A stretch of DNA of 13,598 nt, from the NCBI GenBank assembly GCA_030672555.1, contig DAOVGD010000119.1:1-13598 (forward strand). The letters run 5' to 3'. The translations under genes and the position numbers were made by a program. Source of the DNA: Desulfobacterales bacterium. GTDB lineage: Bacteria > Desulfobacterota > Desulfobacteria > Desulfobacterales > C00003106. Shown here piece after piece: positions 7,269-13,598 of this stretch (the stretch's first letter is position 1; each line of letters begins with the position of its first letter). The notes below the pieces were generated by a model. That model saw only the letters and a program-made list of their open reading frames with translations, was not told the DNA's origin and did not search any database.

Positions 7269-7276
7269 GTTGTCAA
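7249..7276 (-). promoter_or_regulatory. Sigma-70-type promoter of the activase gene
   Basis: On the minus strand, a perfect -35 TTGACA (7276-7271) is separated by 16 bases from TAGCAT (7254-7249), which matches the -10 consensus at four of six positions. Transcription would begin near 7242, giving a leader of about 70 bases before the ATG at 7171. The spacer is almost entirely one arm of a perfect inverted repeat, so the promoter is a likely target of regulation. Confidence 0.5.
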
Positions 7277-7312
7277 GCTATTTTCCATATTCTGTTCCCA
7301 GGATTGTGGCTC

Positions 7313-7341
7313 TTGACTCTGTTTTTACCTTCTGATACCCT
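7313..7341 (+). promoter_or_regulatory. Weak candidate promoter for the phoH-like gene cluster
   Basis: TTGACT at 7313-7318 is followed after 17 bases by TACCCT at 7336-7341. The -35 matches five of six positions and the -10 three of six. It points toward the phoH-like gene and would leave a leader of about 165 bases. The embedded 12-mer GCTCTTGACTCT (7309-7320) recurs at 2210-2221. Confidence 0.25.
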
Positions 7342-7399
7342 TCGAACCAATGAATATGTATAAAATAACTCCCCCGAACTGAAACACGGCCATATAAGT

Positions 7400-7455
7400 C
7401 ACGAAATACACCAAGGTGCATGAAATAATTAATGAATTCCTTCGTGTCCTTCGTG
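7400..7455. repeat. Imperfect palindromic element with tandem TCCTTCGTG units, upstream of phoH-like gene
   Basis: TCCTTCGTG occurs twice in tandem (7438-7446, 7447-7455). The reverse complement of this pair matches CACGAAATACACCAAGGT at 7400-7417 at 14 of 18 positions, giving an imperfect inverted repeat with a 20-base AT-rich centre. From general knowledge, CACGAAG/CTTCGTG-rich palindromes are common dispersed intergenic elements in deltaproteobacterial genomes; whether this is one needs a genome-wide comparison. It lies in the phoH leader and could form a hairpin in the transcript. Confidence 0.4.
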
Positions 7456-7512
7456 GTAAAATTTTGGGGAAGTTATTTAGGGTATTGCCCAGGAGGATTT
7501 ATATTTTTGTTG

Positions 7513-8520
7513 ATGGAAGACAACTTGGCAGAAAATCCAGAAAATAGTGTCGTTAAGATTAGCTTTGACGACAATATGCTGGCTCGCACCCTTTTTGGAG
7601 AGCACAACAAGCACCTTCGCATTATTGAACAGGCTGTTGGCGCTAAGATTCATACAAGGGGAACCGATATAGAGATCCAAGGGGATCAGGTTATGGTTGC
7701 ATTAGCCCGGAAAATCCTTAAGGAACTCTATGGACTTCTCGTAGAAGGGTATCCCATTTATCCGACCGATATCGAGTTTGCTGTTCGTATCTTAAGCGCC
7801 AACGATCGGACTAAACTAAAGGACATATTTTTGGATACAGTCTATATCCCTTCCAAAAAAAGACCGATTACTCCAAAAAGTCTGACTCAAAAACAGTATA
7901 TCGATGCTATCCGTTCTTTCGATATCGTGTTTGGTATCGGTCCTGCCGGTACGGGGAAGACATACCTGGCAATGGCGATGGCTGTATCTTGTCTGACTCA
8001 GGAAAAGGTGAGCCGGATTATTTTGGTTCGTCCTGCGGTGGAAGCGGGTGAGAGGCTCGGATTCTTGCCCGGAGATATGTATGAGAAGGTGAATCCATAC
8101 CTGAGACCTCTGTACGATGCACTCCACGACATGATGCGCTTTGAGAAGGCAAGCCGTTTAATTCAACAGGGGGTGATTGAAGTGGCTCCCCTTGCATTTA
8201 TGCGGGGCCGCACTTTGAATAACGCTTTTGTTATTCTGGATGAGGCGCAGAACTCCACTTCAGAGCAGATGAAGATGTTTTTGACACGTTTGGGATTTGG
8301 CTCCAAGGCGGTTATTACCGGTGATATTACTCAAATAGATCTTCCTAATGGAACAACTTCAGGGCTTGTTGAGGCAAAGGATATCTTGCAAGGAGTGAAG
8401 GCGATATCTTTCACAATTTTTTCAAAGAGAGATGTGGTTCGGCACAAATTAGTCCGAGATATTATAAAGGCCTATGAAGACCTGGAGATAAGGAAAGAGA
8501 AATTGAGGAGTAAAGGTTAA
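7513..8520 (+). CDS. PhoH-like ATPase (YbeZ family)
   Basis: The 335-residue cytoplasmic protein is a PhoH-family P-loop ATPase, thought to act in RNA metabolism with YbeY and in bacteria often encoded beside it. An N-terminal region (about 12-75) resembles the KH-like RNA-binding part of this family. The ATPase domain starts near 120 with the Q-motif-like LTQKQYIDAI, and has Walker A GPAGTGKT at 143-150, the family stretch RPAVEAGERLGFLPGD at 173-188, Walker B ILDEAQN at 241-247 and ITGDITQIDLP at 268-278, all diagnostic. The ATG at 7513 is preferred to the upstream in-frame ATG at 7432, because the latter reads through an intergenic repeat and an AGGAGG at 7491-7496 lies in between. The AGGAGG to ATG gap is long (16 bases), so TTG at 7507 or 7510 could be the actual start. 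Its stop overlaps the next start by one base (TAATG). Confidence 0.93.
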   Translation: MEDNLAENPENSVVKISFDDNMLARTLFGEHNKHLRIIEQAVGAKIHTRGTDIEIQGDQVMVALARKILKELYGLLVEGYPIYPTDIEFAVRILSANDRTKLKDIFLDTVYIPSKKRPITPKSLTQKQYIDAIRSFDIVFGIGPAGTGKTYLAMAMAVSCLTQEKVSRIILVRPAVEAGERLGFLPGDMYEKVNPYLRPLYDALHDMMRFEKASRLIQQGVIEVAPLAFMRGRTLNNAFVILDEAQNSTSEQMKMFLTRLGFGSKAVITGDITQIDLPNGTTSGLVEAKDILQGVKAISFTIFSKRDVVRHKLVRDIIKAYEDLEIRKEKLRSKG

Positions 8521-10934
8521 TGGGGGGCGATAAAACAAAAAAGGAGGGAAAGACTACCAACTTGAGGTCTTTCTCAAAGTCATTAACGGAGAAGCATATC
8601 CGATGGCTGTTGCTTATCGGGATCAGTGTTCTCATTACATTGCTTCTTTTTCCCAACCTTTTGGTGCCTGTCCATACCTATAAAGTAGGCGATATTGCAG
8701 AACGGGATATTAAATCACCAAAGGACTTTCTTATAAAGGATGAAGCAGCGACCGCAGAAAAACGGCAGGAAGCAGCCCGTTCTGTATTAATGGTGTATGA
8801 TTTCGACGATAGCCTCATAGCCTATTTGAGGAATGGTATCAATAACGCTTTTCAACCGCTTCGCGCGCTCTTGGACCAAAGACTTCCAAAACAGCCGGGC
8901 AAGGTTCCATCGGGTACAGCTAACAAACAGGTTGGGCCAAACATATCTGTTCATGATCAGATCTGGGAGCAGAAGGGAACCTTTGAGAAGATCCTTGGAA
9001 TAGAAGTCAGCGAAGAGACTTATACTGTTCTTGAGAAGAATAAGTTTTCCAGGACAGTCGAAAATTCAATCGTAAAGCTCCTTCAAGGTGTTCTCCATGT
9101 CGGAGTAACAGCCGAAGGAGGCTTTCGCGGAGCACAAAACAAGGGGATAACGCTTCGCAGGATTGGATCAAAGGTAGAAATCACGGTCGAGGACGTCAAG
9201 AGGTTTTATAGCCTTGATCAGGCTCGGGAAGTTATAAAAACAACCGCAAGTGTGGATTTAAAAAGGTTTAGCTACCCTCTTCGAAGTGTTCTTATAGATC
9301 TCTCGCAAAGGTTACTTCAGCCTAATATAACGCTGAATAAAAACGAAACAGAAGAACGGAAACAAGTAGCAATAGAAGAGGTTAACGAGGTCTTTTCCCA
9401 GATAAAAAAAGGGGAGATGCTTTTAAGAGAAGGAGAAAGGGTACAACCTTCTCATGTTCTCAAATTAGAAGCATTGAGGTCAGAGGTCAGTCAACAACAT
9501 CTATTAAGCACGGTTTTTGGGCTCGTCCTTCTCTTGGGAGTCGTATTAAGAGTGCTGTTTGTAACCCACCTGAAAGGAGAAAAGAGGTTATTCAAGACCA
9601 ACAAGGACCTCCTTTTTTTATGTGTTATGCTTGCAGGATCATTTCTTTTGAGCGACATTTTTGTTTCGTTAGCAGAGGCGGTAAGACAGAACATTGCCTA
9701 TTCCATTCATGGGACTTCGCTCTTTTACGCTGCGCCGGTTGCAGCAGGAGCTATGATTGTCTGCCTGTTCATGGGGATGGAGGTGGCGGTCCCGTTTGCG
9801 CTGGTCATGGCGTTTTTTGCGGCATTTTTGTTCGAAAATCGATTTGAATTTTTTAGCTATTTTCTTTTAAACGGCCTGATGGGGGCCTATTGGACAAGAA
9901 GCTGCAAAGAACGTGGCGTTCTCATAAAGGCCGGTTTAAAAGTAGGGCTGATAAATGTAGTGATTATTTCAGCCCTGGATATGTATCAAGGGTCCTTTTT
10001 TACTTTTAAGCTCCCGCAAGATTGGCTTTTCGGATTCCTCGGCGGGGTGGCAAGTGGTATCATAACCACCGGAATTACGCCACTGTTGGAGATGGCCTTT
10101 GATTACACTACAGATATCAAACTGTTAGAGTTGGCCAATCTGGACCGTCCTGTGTTACGTAAGCTCATGCTGGAAACCCCCGGGACATATCACCACTCTG
10201 TTATCGTAGGGAATATGGTGGAGGCCGCAGCAGACTCAATCGGCGCTAATCCGCTATTGGCAAAGGTCATTGGTTATTATCATGATATAGGGAAGGTTTC
10301 CAAGCCGCTTTATTTTATTGAGAATCAGATGGGCGCTGAAAACAGGCACGATAAACTCGCCCCGTCCATGTCGAGCCTTATCCTGATCGCCCATGTAAAG
10401 GACGGCGTGGAAATGGCCAAAAAATACAAGTTGGGGCAAGCGATTACCGATGCCATTCAACAGCATCATGGGACCAGCTTAATCAGTTTTTTCTATGAAA
10501 AGGCGAAGAAGATGAAGGGAGAAGATGCTGTTACTATTGATGACTTCAGGTACACCGGTCCTAAACCCCAAACCAAGGAAGCAGCGCTGGTTTTGCTGGC
10601 AGACGTTGTTGAAGCAGCATCCCGTAGCCTTGAGAATCCCACTCCAGCCCGGATTAAGGGAATGCTCCAAAAAATGGTCAACAAGGTTTTTTTGGATGGC
10701 CAGCTGGATGACTGTGAACTCACACTAAAAGATCTTCACGAAATCGCTAAGAGCTTTAACAAAACACTAAACGGAATTTATCACCATCGTGTGGAATATC
10801 CAGGGATACAGAGCGGTGGCGGAAAGAGACAAAATGGAGATTCTGATAGACAACAGGCAAAACCTGTACCCGATAAACGAGGAGAGCATAAGGAAGAAGA
10901 CGGAGAGTATCTTAAACGCCTTGGAATGTCCTGA
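8520..10934 (+). CDS. 7TM-HD membrane phosphohydrolase (PgpH/YqfF family)
   Basis: The 804-residue inner-membrane protein follows the 7TM-HD plan. One N-terminal membrane segment (about 27-49) leads to an extracytoplasmic 7TMR-HDED region (about 50-325). Seven further hydrophobic segments lie between about 329 and 522, then a cytoplasmic HD domain. The HD domain retains the family signature ETPGTYHHS with His559, then the HD pair His588-Asp589 in YYHDIGK, His625 (IAHVKDG), His649/650 (QQHHG) and Asp695 (LLADVVEAA), all expected metal ligands. In Firmicutes PgpH hydrolyses the second messenger c-di-AMP; the substrate in proteobacterial relatives is less certain. The ATG at 8520 is preceded by GAGGAG at 8505-8510 and overlaps the phoH stop. 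The last 45 or so residues, after the family's usual end near NGIYHHRVEYP, are hydrophilic and are partly overprinted by ybeY. Confidence 0.9.
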   Translation: MGGDKTKKEGKTTNLRSFSKSLTEKHIRWLLLIGISVLITLLLFPNLLVPVHTYKVGDIAERDIKSPKDFLIKDEAATAEKRQEAARSVLMVYDFDDSLIAYLRNGINNAFQPLRALLDQRLPKQPGKVPSGTANKQVGPNISVHDQIWEQKGTFEKILGIEVSEETYTVLEKNKFSRTVENSIVKLLQGVLHVGVTAEGGFRGAQNKGITLRRIGSKVEITVEDVKRFYSLDQAREVIKTTASVDLKRFSYPLRSVLIDLSQRLLQPNITLNKNETEERKQVAIEEVNEVFSQIKKGEMLLREGERVQPSHVLKLEALRSEVSQQHLLSTVFGLVLLLGVVLRVLFVTHLKGEKRLFKTNKDLLFLCVMLAGSFLLSDIFVSLAEAVRQNIAYSIHGTSLFYAAPVAAGAMIVCLFMGMEVAVPFALVMAFFAAFLFENRFEFFSYFLLNGLMGAYWTRSCKERGVLIKAGLKVGLINVVIISALDMYQGSFFTFKLPQDWLFGFLGGVASGIITTGITPLLEMAFDYTTDIKLLELANLDRPVLRKLMLETPGTYHHSVIVGNMVEAAADSIGANPLLAKVIGYYHDIGKVSKPLYFIENQMGAENRHDKLAPSMSSLILIAHVKDGVEMAKKYKLGQAITDAIQQHHGTSLISFFYEKAKKMKGEDAVTIDDFRYTGPKPQTKEAALVLLADVVEAASRSLENPTPARIKGMLQKMVNKVFLDGQLDDCELTLKDLHEIAKSFNKTLNGIYHHRVEYPGIQSGGGKRQNGDSDRQQAKPVPDKRGEHKEEDGEYLKRLGMS

Positions 10935-11271
10935 TGGAGAACTGTCGATTTTACTGGTAGACGACTCCCGGATAGCGGAGTTGAATAAAGCCTATCTTGG
11001 AAGGTCAGGCCCCACTAATGTGATTGCCTTTCCAATGCAGGAGGGACAATTTGACAATATCAATCCGTATCTTCTCGGAGATGTGGTTATATCTATGGAG
11101 ACCGCAGGCAGAGAGAGCAAGGTCGGCGGGATTACTACCGAAGAACGATTTCATGAACTTTTGATACATGGAATATTGCATCTCTTTGGTTTTGATCATG
11201 AAGGGACGTCTGAAGAGGCTGAAAGAATGGAAACAAAGGCGAGAGAGTTGCAGGAGTTATTACGGAAGTAG
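10834..11271 (+). CDS. ybeY: YbeY endoribonuclease / rRNA maturation factor
   Basis: This 145-residue protein is a zinc metalloenzyme of the YbeY (UPF0054) family, implicated in 16S rRNA 3'-end maturation and 70S ribosome quality control in the cytoplasm. It shows the zinc motif HGILHLFGFDH, giving ligands His112, His116 and His122, and the upstream strand signature PTNVIAFP at 60-67. In the stretch before that, AYLGRSGP replaces the YRGKDKP-like form of the E. coli protein; an Arg is present two residues later, a variant I believe is common in related bacteria. The ATG at 10834 is chosen over the upstream in-frame ATG at 10789 because GGAAAGAG at 10821-10828 precedes it and the protein then starts at the conserved strand EILIDNRQ. 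It overlaps the end of the membrane hydrolase gene by 101 bases in another frame. Pairing with PhoH is a known conserved association. Confidence 0.93.
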   Translation: MEILIDNRQNLYPINEESIRKKTESILNALECPDGELSILLVDDSRIAELNKAYLGRSGPTNVIAFPMQEGQFDNINPYLLGDVVISMETAGRESKVGGITTEERFHELLIHGILHLFGFDHEGTSEEAERMETKARELQELLRK

Positions 11272-11306
11272 TTGCTTTTTTAGCTATGAACGGCTTAAAC
11301 AAATTC

Positions 11307-11490
11307 GAATATCGAATATCGAAATCCGAAACAAATTCTAAATTCAAATATCAAATTTTCAAAACGTTATTCAGCCTTACCCAGCGCCTTATTCCCTGCG
11401 ATCAAGAGTACAAACTTCAAATTCATATTGTTTCGGATTTCGGATTTTGGTCATTTGAAATTGTTTCGGATTTCGGATTTCGATATTTAG
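11307..11490. repeat. Palindromic intergenic repeat element with ATATCGAAATCCGAAACA arms
   Basis: The left arm (about 11307-11337) reads GAATATCGAATATCGAAATC then CGAAACAAATT. The right arm contains ATTGTTTCGGATTTCGGATTT twice, at 11427-11447 and 11460-11480, 33 bases apart, and ends CGATATTTAG; its reverse complement matches the left arm. The left arm also has a tandem CGAATATCGAATATC duplication. The centre is AT-rich. Similar CGAAATCCGAAACAAATTC palindromes are, to my knowledge, dispersed intergenic elements in several anaerobic bacterial genomes. It carries no gene and may form a large hairpin between ybeY and pdxJ, possibly separating their transcripts. Confidence 0.6.
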
Positions 11491-11566
11491 ACTTTGCGTT
11501 ATCCCACAACTTTTTTCCTAAAAACTATATCACTGTATGAGCTAAGGTTAAGGAGGAGGAATATCT

Positions 11567-12286
11567 ATGGCTGGTTTGGCAGTTAATGTTGATCATGTTG
11601 CTACCCTGAGAGAGGCGCGAAAGACTACCTGTCCGGATCCTGTTACAGCCGCCGCATTGGTGGAATTGGCCGGTGCAGATGGTGTGGTGGTACATTTGCG
11701 GGAAGACAGGCGACACATAAAGGATCGGGATGTTCGTATCATCCGGCAGACAGTTCAGACCAGGTTAATCCTGGAGATGGCCGCAACTAATGAGATGGTG
11801 GCCGTCGCCCTTGAAATTAGGCCGGACCTGGTGACATTAGTGCCTGAAAAACGAGAGGAATTAACCACCGAGGGGGGGCTGGATCTCGTGGTACATCGGG
11901 ATCATATTGAAGACGCGATAGGATCTCTTCATCAGGGAGACATCCCGGTCAGCCTTTTTGTGGACCCTGATCCCGATCAGATAAAGATAGCACATAAAAT
12001 TAATGCGGATATGGTGGAGATTCATACAGGGATATTTTGTGATGCTGAAACTCGCGAACAGCGGGAAGAGACTTTTAAGCAAATAGTCAATAGCGCAAAG
12101 ATGTCCACCAAGCTCAAGATGGGGGTCAATGCAGGCCATGGCCTCGACTATAACACGATTAAGGCCTTTAAAGGTGTCAGAGAGATTGATGAATTCAGTA
12201 TAGGGCACAGCATTATCGCCAGGTCAGTTATGGTAGGGATAGATCGGGCAGTACGGGAGATGATAGCTCTGATCAAGGAGCTTTAG
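11567..12286 (+). CDS. pdxJ: Pyridoxine 5'-phosphate synthase PdxJ
   Basis: The 239-residue cytoplasmic TIM-barrel enzyme condenses 1-deoxyxylulose 5-phosphate with 3-amino-2-oxopropyl phosphate to make pyridoxine 5'-phosphate in the DXP-dependent vitamin B6 route. Length is typical. Family residues are all present at a constant offset of two from the E. coli enzyme: Asn7, Asp9 and His10 in NVDHVATLR, His43 and Arg45 in VHLREDRRHI, Glu70 in ILEMA, and His191 in GVNAGHGL. The phosphate-binding end IGHSIIARS (212-220) is intact. AGGAGG at 11551-11556 gives a strong ribosome binding site. It follows ybeY in the same direction but is separated by nearly 300 bases containing a palindromic element, so independent transcription is likely. 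The stop lies six bases from that of the convergent cyclase gene. Confidence 0.96.
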   Translation: MAGLAVNVDHVATLREARKTTCPDPVTAAALVELAGADGVVVHLREDRRHIKDRDVRIIRQTVQTRLILEMAATNEMVAVALEIRPDLVTLVPEKREELTTEGGLDLVVHRDHIEDAIGSLHQGDIPVSLFVDPDPDQIKIAHKINADMVEIHTGIFCDAETREQREETFKQIVNSAKMSTKLKMGVNAGHGLDYNTIKAFKGVREIDEFSIGHSIIARSVMVGIDRAVREMIALIKEL

Positions 12287-12292
12287 CTTAGA

Positions 12293-13402
12293 CTATATTA
12301 CCATATACTCATCATTGTGGAGAAGACAAATACTGTTTTTTGTCATCTTGGCCCGGTACATGGCCTTGTCCGCAAGTTTTATATATTCATCCACTGTCGT
12401 AAAATTGTTAGATGTTGAAGCAATCCCTATACTTGCCGTCACATTTTTCAGTGCGTTTATGTTTTCTCCGTCTTTGCCAATGACTTCCATTTCGAGTCGG
12501 GCAATGCTGTCGCAAAGCTCTTTTGCCAATTCGGTTGCCTCTTTTTGTTCTATTTCCGGGATAAAGATTTCATATTCATCGCCCCCATACCGGGCTGTCA
12601 AACCTTTTCTTCCATATTTATCAAAAACGTATGAGCCAAGAAGGTCCGCCACCAAGACAATTGCTCTGCTCCCCGTGCGATGCCCAAATGTATCATTGAC
12701 TTCCTTAAAAGAATCTAAATCTATAAAATAGAGATATCCATTTTTCTTTTTTGATTTTAGTGCGTCGAGCTTGTCTTCAAGGCGGAACTCAAAGTATTTT
12801 TGAGTATATAGCCCTGTGAGAGAATCTTTTTTGAATTCTATGGCCCGGACGATATTATTGACAATATAGCGTTCGCAAAAATAGTTGACAAGCTCAAGGT
12901 CACGTTTTGCGTAGGCACCTTTCCCCTTTTTATTGATTAGCTGAAGGACACCCATGGTTTTATTTTCGATGATTATGGGAACGGCAAGGATGCTGTCTGA
13001 AACCAGGCCAATATCCCGACTGTAGGCTGGGTCAAAAAACGGATTATTAGCAACATCGTTAACCAGCAAGCTCTCGCCGGTTTTATAGACATATCCTGCT
13101 ATACCTTTGTTAGCACTGATAGAGCGCCCAACCAGGCATTCCGACTTATCACCAAAGCATGCTGTAAAAATGAGTTTCATTTTATTGTAGTCAAGATCCC
13201 CGTTTTCGTCATAAGCTCGTGTTGACGGATCGTCTATGTAGATCGTTCCACTCCGGGAAGGGGCAACAAATCTATTGGCAAAGTCAAGGAATTCTTTGAT
13301 GATTTCACTGAAACTGATGTGGGGCACTTCCCTTTTGTCACGCCTGCGTCGATCTAAGATTTCATCGATCAACTTATTTTCCAGACAGAAAATTTCCTGC
13401 AT
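12293..13402 (-). CDS. GAF-GGDEF diguanylate cyclase
   Basis: The 369-residue soluble protein should make cyclic di-GMP from two GTP under control of a sensory domain. A GAF domain spans about 30-187 (GKS-like ligand pocket unknown; it contains GIAGYVYKTGESLLVNDV at 100-116 and AVPIIIENKTMGVLQLINK at 140-158). The linker and cyclase start follow as DSLTGLYTQKYF at 193-204. Metal and base contacts lie in FIDLDSFKEVNDTFGH (226-241), and the active-site loop is RYGGDEY at 271-277, so the signature is GGDEY rather than GGDEF. The usual inhibitory RxxD motif five residues before GGDEF reads GRKG here, so product inhibition is probably lost. GHRTGS replaces the common GHxxGD. No membrane segment or signal peptide is seen. 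AAAGG at 13414-13410 lies seven bases before the ATG. It is convergent with pdxJ. Confidence 0.92.
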   Translation of the reverse strand: MQEIFCLENKLIDEILDRRRRDKREVPHISFSEIIKEFLDFANRFVAPSRSGTIYIDDPSTRAYDENGDLDYNKMKLIFTACFGDKSECLVGRSISANKGIAGYVYKTGESLLVNDVANNPFFDPAYSRDIGLVSDSILAVPIIIENKTMGVLQLINKKGKGAYAKRDLELVNYFCERYIVNNIVRAIEFKKDSLTGLYTQKYFEFRLEDKLDALKSKKKNGYLYFIDLDSFKEVNDTFGHRTGSRAIVLVADLLGSYVFDKYGRKGLTARYGGDEYEIFIPEIEQKEATELAKELCDSIARLEMEVIGKDGENINALKNVTASIGIASTSNNFTTVDEYIKLADKAMYRAKMTKNSICLLHNDEYMVI

Positions 13403-13598
13403 ATGGCTGCCTTTCTACCATCAAGGATGATGTTTTTAAAATATTACCTGACGAATAAATTATTAATTATCACAATCAATTGACCTGCGCAAGTCCGCAT
13501 TGGCCCGACATTCCGAGAGGATTGAATTTTCAAACCTTTTCTTATATTGACATATAGTTGCCTTTTTAGTTATCATTATTAATTATTTCAAAATATTA
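13403..13598. other. AT-rich leader region upstream of the GAF-GGDEF gene
   Basis: The 196 bases contain no supportable gene. ATTATTAATTA occurs at 13458-13468 and again at 13575-13585. On the minus strand GATAAT lies near 13470 as a possible -10 box for the cyclase gene, but no good -35 sits at standard spacing, so I make no firm promoter call. Confidence 0.4.

Noticed and set aside
7432..7512. N-terminal extension of the PhoH-like protein from an ATG at 7432
   Set aside because: It would translate the CTTCGTG repeat element and the AGGAGG site; the family N-terminus fits the later start.
10789..10833. N-terminal extension of YbeY from an ATG at 10789
   Set aside because: The extra 15 residues are not part of the family and would increase an already long overlap; a ribosome binding site precedes 10834.
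11427..11480. Short CRISPR-like direct repeat
   Set aside because: Only two copies, AT-rich palindromic context, a 12-base spacer and no cas genes; it is part of an intergenic palindrome.
12315..12731. A 138-codon plus-strand open frame inside the cyclase gene
   Set aside because: It is antisense to the conserved GGDEF region and has no ribosome binding site or recognisable motif.

Overview
The window looks like chromosomal DNA of an anaerobic bacterium, most plausibly a sulfate-reducing or syntrophic deltaproteobacterium (Desulfobacterota). This rests on a very large oxygen-sensitive CoA-dehydratase-activase-type protein, an FmdB zinc ribbon, the phoH / 7TM-HD / ybeY / pdxJ gene order, and AT-rich palindromic intergenic repeats. 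The taxonomic guess is inference; no rRNA or tRNA gene is present.

Left part (1-2208): the 3' end of an unrecognised gene overlaps by four bases a GT-B type glycosyltransferase gene. This stretch is visibly more GC-rich than the rest. It is followed by the decayed remnant of a group II intron: structured RNA sequence, a stump of the intron-encoded reverse transcriptase/maturase with a premature stop, and the domain V / domain VI 3' end. Most of the reverse transcriptase is missing.

Middle-left (2209-7171): a small FmdB-type zinc-ribbon gene on the plus strand, a gene-poor stretch with one doubtful small ORF, and then a 4.2-kb minus-strand gene for a 1407-residue protein. That protein has two tandem 2-hydroxyacyl-CoA dehydratase activase (ASKHA ATPase) domains followed by DUF2229-like and dehydratase-like regions. 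Its upstream region holds a readable sigma-70-type promoter with a perfect 12-bp inverted repeat, one arm of which fills the -35/-10 spacer.

Right part (7313-12286, plus strand): a tight cluster of phoH-like ATPase, 7TM-HD (PgpH/YqfF) membrane phosphohydrolase and ybeY endoribonuclease. The first two genes overlap by one base and the last two by 101 bases. A palindromic intergenic element then precedes pdxJ (vitamin B6 synthesis). The cluster combines RNA/ribosome quality-control functions (PhoH, YbeY) with a probable cyclic-dinucleotide or nucleotide signalling hydrolase.

Right end (12293-13598): a minus-strand GAF-GGDEF diguanylate cyclase converges on pdxJ with only six bases between the stop codons. 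It is preceded by AT-rich DNA. I see no CRISPR array, prophage or complete insertion sequence. I did not find a convincing new multi-gene system. The items most worth a second look are the trimmed group II intron, the giant activase with its operator-like repeat, the long ybeY overlap and the cyclase with a lost inhibitory site.
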